A program made the position numbers and the translations under genes. DNA of 64,000 nucleotides from Nitrospira sp. (GTDB taxonomy: Bacteria > Nitrospirota > Nitrospiria > Nitrospirales > Nitrospiraceae). Below are positions 24,264 through 33,976 of the stretch, piece after piece; position 1 is the first letter of the stretch, and each line of letters starts with the position of its first letter. The stretch spans positions 372,001 to 436,000 of the forward strand of contig JACOEK010000004.1 of the NCBI GenBank assembly GCA_024998595.1. Reading direction: 5' to 3'. Under the pieces are notes generated by a model. The model did no database searches. It was not told the origin of the DNA and worked only from the letters and a program-made list of their open reading frames with translations.

Positions 24264-24716
24264 TTAATACACCTTATCGATTGTAATCATGAGATCCCGG
24301 CCCCCGGGGAGGGTCGGATTCTTCGCATACCGCCCTTCCATATCGCCTGGCTGCGGTTGCCCGGCCTGGCCATCGCGATCCAGGCGAGCGATCACATCGA
24401 CCATCCCTTTCAGCTCGCTCCCCTTCACCATCACATCCTCGCTTGTAATTTCGAACTGCACGGGAAACTTCGGTCCGTCGAATCGTTTGGCCGCGATGGG
24501 TCGTGGGGGACCGGTTGGGCGGCGCACGATCACGAACAGCACGTCCGTCGGCTTGACCTGCTCGGCCAGGTTGGGGGCGATTTGTACCTGTCCGGCAATC
24601 GATCCTCCGCCCTGATCAGGCTCCCCGATGTGAGCGACACCGAAGTATGCCGCTACGGCCGCGATGCCGATAATCCCGCCGGCCATCGCCAGAGATCGTC
24701 CTGTATATCCAGCCAC
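24264..24716 (-). CDS. CcmI/CycH C-terminal-domain-like exported protein
   Basis: 150 aa. A single N-terminal hydrophobic segment (LAMAGGIIGIAAVAAYFGVA) precedes a domain with GQVQIAPNLAEQVKPTDVLF, IVRRPTGPPRPIAAKRF and GDMEGRYAKNPTLPGG. The P.DxLFVxxRxxxGPPxPIAxxR layout matches the C-terminal immunoglobulin-like domain of the cytochrome c maturation protein CcmI/CycH. Here it stands alone, without the CcmH/TPR parts. It may assist apocytochrome handling in the periplasm, but that is inference. CcsA-type cytochrome assembly genes occur at 38964. Confidence 0.6.
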   Translation of the reverse strand: MAGYTGRSLAMAGGIIGIAAVAAYFGVAHIGEPDQGGGSIAGQVQIAPNLAEQVKPTDVLFVIVRRPTGPPRPIAAKRFDGPKFPVQFEITSEDVMVKGSELKGMVDVIARLDRDGQAGQPQPGDMEGRYAKNPTLPGGRDLMITIDKVY

Positions 24717-24886
24717 AATAGACTCCTTTGTTGGCGCAATCGCCCGAAGCTTCCGTCTTCAACTGCGGGCGCATTATACCCAGCTCATGGCGCAAAGGGG
24801 AATGGCGTGGACGGTTTACCCTGCGAAATGCCCTGTTGTATGATACGCGTTCACGTTATTGTCGGCTTGTTGGAGGAAGATCAATC

Positions 24887-25546
24887 ATGGCTGCAAATTC
24901 CGGGTTTCAGATTTCACTCGATGTGCGTGGGTGGCCGGTCCTCGTCATCGGGGGCAATGAAGAAGCGGCTGATAAAGTGCAACGGCTGTTGGATGCCGGT
25001 GCCAAGGTGACGGTCATCAGTCCCACGCTTCACGAAATACTGCGCAAGCTCGCGGCGTCCGCGAAAATCATTCATCGCGGAAGGCACTTTCGCGCCAACG
25101 ATCTGGAGAGCGTCATTCTCGTCCTGAATACGTTGCGCGAAGATCGTGAACTCGCGCACTCGCTGATCCGGTTGGCTCGCGAACAAAAATTCCTGCTCTG
25201 GTCCGTCGACCAGCCCGATGTTTCGAACGTTGTGATGCCTGCGGTGGTCAGTTCGGGTCATGTTCGCGTGGCGATCAGCTCGAGCGGGCAGGCGCCGGCC
25301 TTGTCCGGATTCATGAAAGAAGATCTGGAGCGGATTCTGGATGGCGAATTTGCCGCCTTCGTCGACTGGCTCGCCCAGCTTCGGGAGCAGGCGAAGGCCA
25401 ATGAGCCCGATGCGGAGAAACGCCGCGCGCTCCTGCGCGAAGCGCTGGATGGATTCCGTCTCCTGGGCAAGGTGCAATACCCGAAGGTATGGCAGGAGCA
25501 GCGCGCCAGTCAGCAGGCGCCAGCAGCCCCGGCATCCACGACATAG
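24887..25546 (+). CDS. Precorrin-2 dehydrogenase (siroheme synthase N-terminal type)
   Basis: 219 aa from the ATG at 24887 with GGAGGAAGA upstream; a longer frame to 24728 is rejected. WPVLVIGGNEEAADKVQRLL is the NAD-binding Rossmann motif, and DQPDVSNVVMPAVV and VRVAISSSGQAPALSGFMKE are conserved in Met8p/CysG-N proteins that oxidise precorrin-2 to sirohydrochlorin and may insert iron. This supplies siroheme for nitrite and sulfite reductases. Its methyltransferase partner is the cobA/hemD fusion at 42190. MTH1187 follows 16 bp downstream, so the two share a transcript. Confidence 0.85.
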   Translation: MAANSGFQISLDVRGWPVLVIGGNEEAADKVQRLLDAGAKVTVISPTLHEILRKLAASAKIIHRGRHFRANDLESVILVLNTLREDRELAHSLIRLAREQKFLLWSVDQPDVSNVVMPAVVSSGHVRVAISSSGQAPALSGFMKEDLERILDGEFAAFVDWLAQLREQAKANEPDAEKRRALLREALDGFRLLGKVQYPKVWQEQRASQQAPAAPASTT

Positions 25547-25562
25547 GAAGGACAACCGGACC

Positions 25563-25871
25563 ATGGTGTTATTGGAATTCAGCATGTCGCCGCTGGGCAA
25601 GGGCGAAAGTGTGAGTAAATACGTCTCGCGTTCCCTCGACATCATCGACAAAAGCGGGGTGGCTTATCGATTGAACCCGATGGGCACGGTGCTGGAAGGG
25701 GAGTGGGACGAGGTGATGGCGGTCGTCAAGAAATGCTACATGCGTATGCGCAAGGATTGTAATCGCGTGTCCTGCAGCATCAAGATCGATTACCGCAAAG
25801 GGCCGAAAGGGCGGTTGGACAGCAAAGTGTCGAGCGTGGAATCACAGTTGAAGCGGAAGCTCAAGGTGTAA
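25563..25871 (+). CDS. MTH1187-family thiamine-binding protein
   Basis: 102 aa. The compact ferredoxin-like fold is recognisable from FSMSPLGKGESVSKYVSRSL, DKSGVAYRLNPMGTVLEGE and KVSSVESQLKRKLKV, matching the MTH1187/YkoF-like thiamine-binding family. Such proteins bind thiamine or a related pyrimidine and are proposed as binding or sensing partners. Start at 25563 with GGAAGGACAACC upstream. It lies downstream of the precorrin-2 dehydrogenase gene. Confidence 0.87.
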   Translation: MVLLEFSMSPLGKGESVSKYVSRSLDIIDKSGVAYRLNPMGTVLEGEWDEVMAVVKKCYMRMRKDCNRVSCSIKIDYRKGPKGRLDSKVSSVESQLKRKLKV

Positions 25872-25879
25872 CTCACGGG

Positions 25880-27301
25880 TCACGGCGCGGCGACGTCGGC
25901 GCGGGCGTCGTAGCGCAACGTGCCTTCGGTGTTGAAGCGAACCGAGAGACTCGTGGCCTGCACCGCGAGGTCGTCCAGCGACAAGTGCCGGACCGTTCCG
26001 TGCAACCGTCCACCCGCCAGTTCGCGGTTGAGCCCCTTCTCGAGTGCCTGTCGCATCAGGTCTAATTCTTCTCGAATCGGCAAGGTCAGTCTGCCGGCCA
26101 ACTCTTGACGCAGCGGTTCGTGCAGCCATTCTTCCGCCAGGTCCGTGGCAGGGGTGCGTTCCTTGATGGTGTAATCGACCTCTCGGAACAGAATGCGTTG
26201 GGCCGATTCATCATAAGCCGGTGTCCCCTTGAGGCGCAGGGTCAACGGCAGGAGTCCGCGGAGGATCAGCTCGACTCCCACCTGATGACCCAGCGGATAG
26301 AGGGTGGCCCCCACGATCTTGATCGTCCCGACGCCCAAGGACCATTCCTGTCCGATGACGGCTTCACGCAGACGTTGATTCGCTTCTTCGATCGGCACCT
26401 GTAACGCAAAATCGACATGAAATCCGTCGTTATGAAATTGATTCTGCGGTTCGGGGAGCGGGAGGTGGCGCGCCGTGGGTTTGGCGCCTCGCACGACGCT
26501 GGGTCGTGCAATGACTCCATAGCCTGAAGCGGGGCTACCCGAGAGCGGCTCGACGCCCGCCGCGGCGGTGGTTTCCGGGTTCAGCACGAGCCAGAGCTGT
26601 TCGGTTTCATCCAAGAGCAACGGCTCCTGGAGTTCGTTCCAGATGCGGGTCACCGCCGGTTTGAGGGTGACCAGGCTGGCTGCCTTGCGATCGACCGAGG
26701 GGAGGATCTCCAGCAAGTCGCTTTTGTAGACTTGCGCCATTAACGGGCTGGCGTCCACGCCTTGCTCAGACAGCACACAGGACTGGGCGGATTGCACGGC
26801 GCTGACCTGACTGGCCGGAAGGACCGTATAACTGCGACCCTGCTTGAACATCGTCGCCACGGTGACTGAAAGCCTTCCCGTTCCTGTGGAGGCATCGCGC
26901 AGTCCGCATTCCGCGATTTTCGTGATGGACCCCTTGATCTGTTTGGCATACTCCACCCCGAACGGCACGGTGCTGTGGGACAGCAACCGGTCTCCCGCTG
27001 TGGTCGAGCCCTGTTCATCGGGCCACAGGCGGTACTTAAGAAAACCGCTCCCGCCTCCCAGGGTGACCCATTCGCGACCGTGGCTTCGATGTGTCGCAAG
27101 CTGCTGATGGATGTTCCCATACAACTCAGCGAGCGGCGTCACCGGAATCGGGATGTGGATGGTCATAGCGGACGGTTGCGTTCCAGCTTGTCCTGGAGGC
27201 TGCCTGCCTGCGGCCATGGCCGATGTGATCGGGGTTGCAAGCAGGATGACGGCACACCATCGAATCAGGTGGCGCTTCATCAGCTGGCTCAGGAAGGGCA
27301 T
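25880..27301 (-). CDS. DUF4403-family exported protein
   Basis: 473 aa from the ATG at 27301 (with GAGGACAAC upstream); longer frames up to 27559 run into the alanine racemase gene and are rejected. There is a signal peptide (MKRHLIRWCAVILLATPITS then AMAAG). The mature protein opens with IHIPIPVTPLAELYGNIHQQ, which resembles the DUF4403 family. That family appears in cell-envelope contexts and has no known activity. Another family-like segment is YGVIARPSVV. The gene follows alr on the same strand, 139 bp downstream, suggesting envelope expression. Confidence 0.55.
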   Translation of the reverse strand: MPFLSQLMKRHLIRWCAVILLATPITSAMAAGRQPPGQAGTQPSAMTIHIPIPVTPLAELYGNIHQQLATHRSHGREWVTLGGGSGFLKYRLWPDEQGSTTAGDRLLSHSTVPFGVEYAKQIKGSITKIAECGLRDASTGTGRLSVTVATMFKQGRSYTVLPASQVSAVQSAQSCVLSEQGVDASPLMAQVYKSDLLEILPSVDRKAASLVTLKPAVTRIWNELQEPLLLDETEQLWLVLNPETTAAAGVEPLSGSPASGYGVIARPSVVRGAKPTARHLPLPEPQNQFHNDGFHVDFALQVPIEEANQRLREAVIGQEWSLGVGTIKIVGATLYPLGHQVGVELILRGLLPLTLRLKGTPAYDESAQRILFREVDYTIKERTPATDLAEEWLHEPLRQELAGRLTLPIREELDLMRQALEKGLNRELAGGRLHGTVRHLSLDDLAVQATSLSVRFNTEGTLRYDARADVAAP

Positions 27302-27440
27302 GCTGTTGTCCTCATGCAATGTGCGAGATGGGGGCGCGATCAGGTCGCTCAAGACTACGTATGGACTATGAGGGAACGGGAAACGGAAGGCAAGGGGAGG
27401 CCGCGCCACACGGCAAGCCGCGTGGTCTGCGCCGTTGGGG

Positions 27441-28604
27441 TCAGCTCTCTCGGGACGGCTCACCGGAGGGCGAAGTGAGTGGGAGATACCGACGAGGGAC
27501 GCGCGAGCCGATGGCGCAGAGCACTTCATAGGGAATGGTCTGTTGCCAGGCGGCGACATCGGCCGCGGTGATGCGCTCCGAGCCCTGTTGCCCGATCAGG
27601 ATGGCATCGTCTCCAACGTGGACGCCCTTGACGTCCGTGACGTCGATCATCGTCATGTCCATACACACCCGCCCGATCACCGGGACTCGTCGTCCGCCGA
27701 TCAGCACCTGTCCCCGATTAGAGAGCAGCCGGTTGTACCCGTCGGCATAGCCGACCGGAAGCACCGCCACGCGCGTCTGGCGGGAGGCAATGAAGGTCCG
27801 GTTATAACTCACGCTGCCCCCCGGTGGAATCGTATGCACATGGGCAATGGTCGTCTTCCAGGTGAGGATCGGGTGCAATTCGGGAGCCGTCGAGTCGTTC
27901 GGAAGAGTATGGTATCCATACAGCATGATGCCGGGCCTGACAAGAGTGTGACGGCTGGCGGGATAGTTGATAATGCCCGCACTATTGGCCACATGAATGA
28001 GTGGAATCGCGAGGCCGCGTTCCTGCGTATGATTGAGGACCTCCTGGAATCGCTTGAGCTGTTCCTCTGTCTGTTCTGTATCCCGGTTGTCTGCATCAGC
28101 CAGATGCGTCATGAGGCCTTCAAGGCGCAGAGTGATGCGCAGTTCTGCCCTGGAAAGGACTTCGGGCAGTTCGTGAGGCAGGACACCCAGACGTCCCATC
28201 CCGGTTTCTACTTTGATGTGGACGGGATAAGGAGCGGTGCCGGGCTCGACCGCCTCGGCAAAGGCCTGGATTAGGTCGGCACGATAGAGAACCGGAGTCA
28301 GCCGATGGGCAGCTAGATCCTGAAATTGAGCAGGGATGGTCGCGCCCAAGACGACGATCGCATCCCGGATGCCGGCCTGGCGGAGCGCGACGCCTTCGTC
28401 CACGGTGGCCACGCCGAACCGTCGGACGGCCAAGTGTTGCAAGGCGCGGGTAATTTCGATTGCCCCATGCCCATACGCGTTCGCCTTCACGACGGCCAAC
28501 ACATCGGCACGCGGCGCGAGTCGTCGCACGTGGGCGACATTCTGAGCGAGGGCGGTCAGATCGACGGAGGCTGAGGTTGGGGGAGGTTGAGACAGCTGGT
28601 ACAC
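27441..28604 (-). CDS. alr: Alanine racemase
   Basis: 387 aa, PLP-dependent enzyme supplying D-alanine for peptidoglycan. VLAVVKANAYGHGAIEITRA contains the PLP Lys (Lys in VVKANAYGHG), and the second catalytic base Tyr lies in GGSVSYNRTFIA. RPGIMLYGYHTLP and GRVCMDMTMIDVTDV are further family motifs. Length is typical. It lies 26 bp after frr on the minus strand, so it probably ends the rpsB-tsf-pyrH-frr operon or is read through from it. Confidence 0.96.
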   Translation of the reverse strand: MYQLSQPPPTSASVDLTALAQNVAHVRRLAPRADVLAVVKANAYGHGAIEITRALQHLAVRRFGVATVDEGVALRQAGIRDAIVVLGATIPAQFQDLAAHRLTPVLYRADLIQAFAEAVEPGTAPYPVHIKVETGMGRLGVLPHELPEVLSRAELRITLRLEGLMTHLADADNRDTEQTEEQLKRFQEVLNHTQERGLAIPLIHVANSAGIINYPASRHTLVRPGIMLYGYHTLPNDSTAPELHPILTWKTTIAHVHTIPPGGSVSYNRTFIASRQTRVAVLPVGYADGYNRLLSNRGQVLIGGRRVPVIGRVCMDMTMIDVTDVKGVHVGDDAILIGQQGSERITAADVAAWQQTIPYEVLCAIGSRVPRRYLPLTSPSGEPSRES

Positions 28605-28630
28605 GCAGCTTGTGACGACAGAGTAGGGCG

Positions 28631-29194
28631 CTAGACTTCCAGGATTTCGCCTTCTTTTTTCTTCATCACGTCATCGATTTTCTGCACATATTGGTCGGTG
28701 AGTTTTTGAATCTCCGTTTCCGATTTGCGCAGTTCGTCTTCCGTCAGTTTCGTGTCTTTCTGCAGTTTCTTGAGTTCTTCATTGCCATCTCGCCGGAAGC
28801 CGCGAATCTGTACCTTCACTTCTTCGCCGTGTTTCTTGCAAACTTTGATGAGTTCTTTCCGGCGCTCTTCAGTCAGGGGTGGAAGGGGAATGCGAATCAA
28901 TTTGCCGTCGTTGGACGGCGTCAAGCCAAGATCGGACGTCTGGATGGCTTTTTCGATTTCTCGAATGAGGTTCTGTTCCCAGGGTTGAATCGTGATCAGC
29001 CGGGCTTCGGGCGTGGCGACGTTGGCAACCTGTTTGAGCGGTGTCATGGTTCCGTAGTAGTCGACTTTAATGCCGTCCACCAGTGCCACGGATGCGCGTC
29101 CGGTACGCAGACCGGCCAGGTCCCGCTTCAAATGCTCGATCGCGTGGTCCATCTTTTCGGTTACGCGTTGCTTCACTTCTTGCGCCGTCGACAT
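28631..29194 (-). CDS. frr: Ribosome recycling factor
   Basis: 187 aa, which with EF-G splits post-termination ribosomes. The three-helix bundle is visible as MDHAIEHLKRDLAGLRTGRA, SVALVDGIKVDYYG and the C-terminal QKIDDVMKKKEGEILEV. The hinge segment PLPPLTEERRKELIKVCKKH is highly typical. Start at 29194 with GGGAGAGG upstream. It follows pyrH by 11 bp in the conserved order rpsB-tsf-pyrH-frr. Confidence 0.98.
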   Translation of the reverse strand: MSTAQEVKQRVTEKMDHAIEHLKRDLAGLRTGRASVALVDGIKVDYYGTMTPLKQVANVATPEARLITIQPWEQNLIREIEKAIQTSDLGLTPSNDGKLIRIPLPPLTEERRKELIKVCKKHGEEVKVQIRGFRRDGNEELKKLQKDTKLTEDELRKSETEIQKLTDQYVQKIDDVMKKKEGEILEV

Positions 29195-29205
29195 CAGCCT
29201 CTCCC

Positions 29206-29931
29206 TTAGCGACTTTCCACGGTGACCAGGGTCCCGATAGGTTCGCCCTGGACGACACGTTTAAAGTTTCCCTTCTCTTTCAAATTGAAGACGATCAATG
29301 GCAACCGGTTGTCCATGCACAAGCTGATGGCCGTCGAGTCCATCACCTTGAGGTTCTGGGTGAGAATCGACAGGAACGGAATCTCTGCATACTTCTTGGC
29401 TTGTGGATTCTTGACCGGATCGCTATCGTAAATGCCGTCGACCTTGGTGCCCTTCATGATGACCTGGGCGCCAATTTCCATCGCCCGTAGTGATGCCGCG
29501 GTGTCGGTGGAGAAATAAGGATTTCCCGTTCCTCCCGCGAAGATCACCACGCGCTTTTTTTCGAGGTGCCGGATGGCACGCCGCCGAATGTAGCCTTCGG
29601 CCAGCTGCCGCATTTCGATGGCTGACTGGACGCGGGTGCTGACGCCTTTGCCTTCCAGCGCATTCTGGAGGGCGAGTGCATTCAACACCGTGGCAAGCAT
29701 GCCCATATAGTCGGCAGAGGCCCGCTCCATGCCGCGCGCGCTGGCGGCCAAGCCGCGGAAGATATTGCCGCCGCCGATCACCACGGCTACTTCGACGTCC
29801 ATCGCGACGACGTCGGCAATTTCTTCTGCGAGCCCTTCGAGAATCGAGGGTTGAACGCCATAGCCCTGCTCACCGGCCAGCATTTCTCCGCTGACTTTCA
29901 GCAGGATGCGGCGGTAGTGGGCAGAACTCAT
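29206..29931 (-). CDS. pyrH: Uridylate kinase (UMP kinase)
   Basis: 241 aa, a bacterial UMP kinase of the amino-acid-kinase fold. [20 protein letters not shown] (N-terminal nucleotide loop), [34 protein letters not shown] and [20 protein letters not shown] are all diagnostic. The ATG at 29931 overlaps the tsf stop as ATGA, indicating translational coupling; an upstream frame to 30060 is an artefact of the neighbouring gene. Makes UDP for RNA, peptidoglycan and nucleotide sugar synthesis. Confidence 0.97.
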   Translation of the reverse strand: MSSAHYRRILLKVSGEMLAGEQGYGVQPSILEGLAEEIADVVAMDVEVAVVIGGGNIFRGLAASARGMERASADYMGMLATVLNALALQNALEGKGVSTRVQSAIEMRQLAEGYIRRRAIRHLEKKRVVIFAGGTGNPYFSTDTAASLRAMEIGAQVIMKGTKVDGIYDSDPVKNPQAKKYAEIPFLSILTQNLKVMDSTAISLCMDNRLPLIVFNLKEKGNFKRVVQGEPIGTLVTVESR

Positions 29932-30524
29932 GCTTGGCCTAGTTGGAAGCGTGTAAACCGGCGGATGTTCATGTTCTCGCCGATTTTGGCAATTTGCTGC
30001 GCCAGGAGGTCCTTGATCACGACGGACGGATCCTTGATGAACGCCTGTTCGAGCAGGCAATTCTCTTGATAGAACTTTTCGAGCTTGCCTTCGACAATTT
30101 TAGGCCAGGCGGCCGGCGGCTTCCCGAGTTCCTTGGCTTGCCCTTCGTAAATGCTCCGTTCTTTTGCCACCACATCAGCGGCGATCTCTTCCCGTCTCAC
30201 GTAGGAGGGGCTTGCCGCCGCCACCTGCAGAGCCAGATCGTTGACGAAGCCTTTAAATTGCTCATTGCGCGCCACGAAATCGGTTTCGCAGTTTACTTCG
30301 ATGAGCACGCCGATTTTTCCTCCGGCATGGATGTACGCGTGGATCAGGCCCTGGTTGGTTTCACGTCCGGCCTTTTTCTGGGCCGCGGCCAGCCCCTTCT
30401 GCCGAAGATAATCGATCGCTTTGTCGATGCTGTTTCCGTTTTCGGTCAAGGCCTTCTGGCAATCCAGAATGCCGGCACCGGTTTTTTCACGCAACTCTTT
30501 CACGAGCTCACTCAAACTTGCCAT
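29928..30524 (-). CDS. tsf: Translation elongation factor Ts (short form)
   Basis: 198 aa. EF-Ts exchanges GDP for GTP on EF-Tu. The N-terminal UBA-like part ([20 protein letters not shown], then [20 protein letters not shown]) and [19 protein letters not shown] in the core are canonical. The protein is about 90 residues shorter than enterobacterial EF-Ts and has a reduced core, as in other short EF-Ts (for example Thermus), so it is not truncated by error. Transcribed after rpsB with a gap of about 50 bp. Confidence 0.96.
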   Translation of the reverse strand: MASLSELVKELREKTGAGILDCQKALTENGNSIDKAIDYLRQKGLAAAQKKAGRETNQGLIHAYIHAGGKIGVLIEVNCETDFVARNEQFKGFVNDLALQVAAASPSYVRREEIAADVVAKERSIYEGQAKELGKPPAAWPKIVEGKLEKFYQENCLLEQAFIKDPSVVIKDLLAQQIAKIGENMNIRRFTRFQLGQA

Positions 30525-30575
30525 GGCTTCCTCAGTTGGTCGAATAGAACAATGTCATCGTGCGAGATGCAGCCC

Positions 30576-31352
30576 TTAGGATGCAGACACGCCGGCCAAT
30601 TTTGCCGCCGGTTTGCCAGCAGAGCCGCCGGCCGGTGCCGATGCGAACTCAGTCTCTTCCTGCTGGGCACGGAGATGGGCGCCTTCGAGGCAGGCGTCCG
30701 CAATCCGAGAGATAATCAGCTTGATGGAACGAATCGCGTCATCGTTGCCCGGGATGGGATATTGAATGTGATCGGGATCACAGTTCGAATCGACGATCGC
30801 AATCACGGGAATTTCCAGCCGGCTGGCCTCAAGGATGGCGATGTGCTCGATGCGCGTATCCAGAATAAAGACGGCGCCGGGAAGGGCGCGCATGTTGCGG
30901 ATACCCGACAGGTTCTTCTGCAGTTTGACGACTTCCTTCTGCATCTGTCCGAGCTCTTTTTTCGTGTGGCCCTGATGCGTCGGATCAGCGAGGGTCGCTT
31001 CCATTTTTTTCATTTTGTCGATGCTGCGGCGGATCGTCTGAAAGTTGGTCAGCATGCCGCCCAGCCAGCGCTGGTTGATGTAGAACTGGTTGGCGCGCTT
31101 GGACTCTTCCTCGAGAATCTCTGCCGCCTGGCGCTTCGTGCCGACGAACAGGACGGAGTCACCGGCTGCCACGGTGTCGCGAGCGAAGGCATAGGCCTGC
31201 TCCATGCGTTCGACCGTTTGTTGAAGGTCAATAATGTAGACGCCGTTACGTTCCCCGAACAGGAACCGCTTCATTTTCGGATTCCAACGGTTCGTTTGGT
31301 GTCCGAAGTGGACGCCGGCTTCCAACAATTCCTTAATCGCAACTACTCCCAT
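30576..31352 (-). CDS. rpsB: 30S ribosomal protein S2
   Basis: 258 aa. [60 protein letters not shown] and [16 protein letters not shown] are all S2 signatures. It recruits to the 30S late and is needed for mRNA binding. It is the first gene of the rpsB-tsf-pyrH-frr(-alr) operon. The ribosome site GGAGGTGAAGG precedes the start. The leader carries two short hairpins (31386-31420). Confidence 0.98.
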   Translation of the reverse strand: MGVVAIKELLEAGVHFGHQTNRWNPKMKRFLFGERNGVYIIDLQQTVERMEQAYAFARDTVAAGDSVLFVGTKRQAAEILEEESKRANQFYINQRWLGGMLTNFQTIRRSIDKMKKMEATLADPTHQGHTKKELGQMQKEVVKLQKNLSGIRNMRALPGAVFILDTRIEHIAILEASRLEIPVIAIVDSNCDPDHIQYPIPGNDDAIRSIKLIISRIADACLEGAHLRAQQEETEFASAPAGGSAGKPAAKLAGVSAS

Positions 31353-31385
31353 ACCTTCACCTCCCTCCGAAGCCTGCAGAGCGCC

Positions 31386-31420
31386 TGGCGAACGCCAACG
31401 ACGAGGGGGAGATCCCCCTT
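31386..31420 (-). promoter_or_regulatory. Two short hairpins in the rpsB leader
   Basis: Stem TGGCG-AA-CGCCA and, further from the gene, AGGGGG-AGAT-CCCCCT lie about 35-70 bases before the rpsB start. They may contribute to feedback regulation by S2, which is known from other bacteria, but no recognised rpsB leader motif was identified here. Confidence 0.25.
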
Positions 31421-31580
31421 ATTCTCAGGCTGCGCAGCGTGCGCATCACGCTGGTGTGGATTTAAATAAGACGTCCCTGATTTTGGCTGCAACCACGTGA
31501 ACGGTGGGACGAACCGATCATGGCGCGAAACGCCCGAACGCTAGCATAGTGGCTGCGATTTTGCAACCGCGCGAGATGCC

Positions 31581-32792
31581 TCACGAGCGGTAACTCGCGT
31601 TGATTCGCACGTATTCGTAAGACAAATCCGTCGTCCACATGTGTGCCCCGGCCTTGCCCTGAGCCACATCGATGAGAATGGTGAACTCTTTGGCTTTGAA
31701 GACCTTGGTCAGTTCCCGTTCGGCTGCACGTCCGAGACCTTGTCCTTTGCGCACCATCGGCACCCCTCCAAACTTCAGACTGATGCGGGAGGGATCAATG
31801 GGGACCCCTGCGCGTCCGAGCGCCGCCATGACGCGGCCCCAATTGGCGTCGCCCCCGAAGAGCGCAGTTTTCACCAGGTTTGAGGTCGCGACTGTTTGCG
31901 CGATTTGTTTCGCTGCTTTGGTCGTGACGGCTCCTGTCACTTCCACCCGCACGACCTTGGTGACACCTTCGCCGTCCCAACAGATTTTAAGCGCCAGGGT
32001 GCGGCAGACCGTTTCGAGCATCGCACAGAAGCGTGTGAAGTCGGCCGAGCCCGGTCTGATGGAGCGATTTCCCGCCATCCCGTTGGCCAGGCAAAGCACA
32101 GTGTCGTTCGTGCTGGTGTCGCCGTCGACCGTGATGCAATTAAACGATTGATCGACCGCCTGTCGGAGCGCCGATTGGAGCGCCCGCTGCCCGATGGCTG
32201 CATCGGTGGTCAGATATCCCAGCATCGTCGCCATGTTGGGATGAATCATTCCTGAGCCCTTGGCCATGCCTCCGACGGTTACCGTTTTCCCGCCGAGTTG
32301 AGCGCGGACAGCGACTTGTTTGGGTTTGAGGTCGGTGGTCATGATCGCCGCGGCCGCTTCGGCTCCGCCCCGGCGTGTCACACGTGCGGCCAGTGCGGGA
32401 AGCGCCTTGCGGATGCAGGCGATCGGCAGGGGTTGACCGATGACTCCAGTAGACCCGACAAAGATGGTGTGCGGGGCGCAGTTGAGGGCTATTGCCGCCA
32501 GTGTCGCCATCTCCTTCGCTGCCTGCATGCCTTCCGGTCCGGTACAGGCATTGGCATTCCCGCTATTGATGAGGAACGCGCGGCCTACACCCTGCTTGAG
32601 ATGCAGACGATCGAGGATGACGGGTGCGGCCACGACTTGATTGGCCGTGAACACTCCGGCGACTGGACCTTCACGGTCCGACACGAGCAAGGCCAGGTCG
32701 AGTTGCTGCTTCTTTTTCTTTTTGATGCCGCTGTAGACTCCGGCGGCCCGAAAACCGATTGGCGCGGTCACGCCTCCAGAAATTGTCTTCAT
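31581..32792 (-). CDS. argJ: Bifunctional ornithine acetyltransferase/N-acetylglutamate synthase
   Basis: 403 aa. ArgJ recycles the acetyl group from N-acetylornithine to glutamate. It self-cleaves at an internal Ala-Thr bond, here in KGSGMIHPNMATMLGYLTTD (the MATML motif). VTAPIGFRAAGVYSGIKKKK, FLINSGNANACTGPEG and DANWGRVMAALGRAGV support the call, and SYEYVRINASYRS is the usual C-terminus. It lies 57 bp after argC, an operon in many bacteria. It makes arginine synthesis cyclic. Confidence 0.97.
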   Translation of the reverse strand: MKTISGGVTAPIGFRAAGVYSGIKKKKKQQLDLALLVSDREGPVAGVFTANQVVAAPVILDRLHLKQGVGRAFLINSGNANACTGPEGMQAAKEMATLAAIALNCAPHTIFVGSTGVIGQPLPIACIRKALPALAARVTRRGGAEAAAAIMTTDLKPKQVAVRAQLGGKTVTVGGMAKGSGMIHPNMATMLGYLTTDAAIGQRALQSALRQAVDQSFNCITVDGDTSTNDTVLCLANGMAGNRSIRPGSADFTRFCAMLETVCRTLALKICWDGEGVTKVVRVEVTGAVTTKAAKQIAQTVATSNLVKTALFGGDANWGRVMAALGRAGVPIDPSRISLKFGGVPMVRKGQGLGRAAERELTKVFKAKEFTILIDVAQGKAGAHMWTTDLSYEYVRINASYRS

Positions 32793-32849
32793 CGCTCTTC
32801 CTATGAGATTTGACAGTGATGCGGTTCGACAGGCTCAGGCATGGATGGG

Positions 32850-33923
32850 TTAAGGATAGATGCCCGGAGCCACGAGTCCTGTTTCTTCGGGGTACCCCAG
32901 CATGAGGTTCATCGCTTGAATTGCCTGTCCGGCCGCTCCCTTGATCAGGTTATCGATTGCCGATACGGTGACCACCCAGCCGGCCCGCCGATCGGTGTGC
33001 ACGGCGATGTCGCAATAGTTGGCGCCTCGCACGTGGCGGGGATTGGGCATGGTCCCTTCGAGGAGTCGCACAAATCGCTCGCCCTTATAAAACTCCCGGT
33101 AGAGTGTCCGTAACTCGGCCACGTCGGGCTGATCTTTCATCCGTGCATAGGCGGTACTGAGGATCCCTCGATTCATGGGAACCAGATGTGGCGTGAAGGC
33201 GATTGTGACGGGACCCTGTTGACCGCGAGCCGCCTGTCCCTTTGTTCCTGCTAATCCGGTGAGTTCTTGCTCGATTTCGGGAATGTGCCGATGCTGGCCG
33301 ATCTTATAAGGCTCCAGTGATTCGTGGGCTTCGGGGAAGTGATAGGGCAGGGCAGGACTTCTTCCCGCGCCGGAAATGCCGGATTTCGCGTCAATCACAA
33401 TGCTGTCAGTTGCGACCAACCCATGGGCGATCAAGGGCGCCAACTGGAGGATCGCGGCGGTCGGGTAGCATCCCGGCGAAGCCACAAGCCGCGCCTGTGC
33501 GATGGCGGACCGGTGAAGTTCCGGCAGGCCGTACACGGCTTCCTTGATGAAATGTGGATACGCGTGCGCAGTCTGGTACCAGGTTTCATACGTAGCCGGA
33601 TCCTTCAGGCGGAAGTCTGCGCTCAGATCGATGACACGCTTGCCGGCTTTCATGCAGCTTGCCACGGGTGCCATGGATTTGGTGTGGGGGAGCGCAAGAA
33701 ACAAGACATCGGCTCGCTCTGCCAGAGCTTCCGGTGCCAACGCTTCAAAGGAAAGGGGGACGATTCCCTGCAGATGGGGATACACCGCGGAGATAGCCGT
33801 GCCGGCAGACTTTTCCGAGGTGACCGCTGTGAGTTGAACGTGCGGATGTTGAGAGAGAAGCCGAACCAATTCAGCTCCCGTATATCCGCTGGCCCCTGCT
33901 ACCGCTACTCGTACCGACGTCAT
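32850..33923 (-). CDS. argC: N-acetyl-gamma-glutamyl-phosphate reductase
   Basis: 357 aa, NADPH-dependent reduction of N-acetylglutamyl phosphate in arginine synthesis. GASGYTGAELVRLLSQHPHV is the NADP Rossmann motif, VASPGCYPTAAILQLAPLIA carries the catalytic Cys, and GISGAGRSP and HRHIPEIEQEL are conserved. It is a canonical length (about 340-360). A rho-independent terminator lies just upstream of the start (33977-34010), so argC has its own promoter in the short gap. Confidence 0.97.
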   Translation of the reverse strand: MTSVRVAVAGASGYTGAELVRLLSQHPHVQLTAVTSEKSAGTAISAVYPHLQGIVPLSFEALAPEALAERADVLFLALPHTKSMAPVASCMKAGKRVIDLSADFRLKDPATYETWYQTAHAYPHFIKEAVYGLPELHRSAIAQARLVASPGCYPTAAILQLAPLIAHGLVATDSIVIDAKSGISGAGRSPALPYHFPEAHESLEPYKIGQHRHIPEIEQELTGLAGTKGQAARGQQGPVTIAFTPHLVPMNRGILSTAYARMKDQPDVAELRTLYREFYKGERFVRLLEGTMPNPRHVRGANYCDIAVHTDRRAGWVVTVSAIDNLIKGAAGQAIQAMNLMLGYPEETGLVAPGIYP

Positions 33924-33976
33924 CTTACGCCTCCCGGTCCGTCACAAGTTGGTGCTCGCCGTGTGCGCTGGGCCAA

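Noticed and set aside
27302-27559. N-terminal extension of the DUF4403 gene
   Set aside because: It overlaps the alanine racemase gene and has no signal peptide at its start; the ATG at 27301 has both a ribosome site and a signal peptide.
29943-31469. Plus-strand open frame of 508 codons
   Set aside because: Antisense of tsf and rpsB, which are certain; no recognisable domain.
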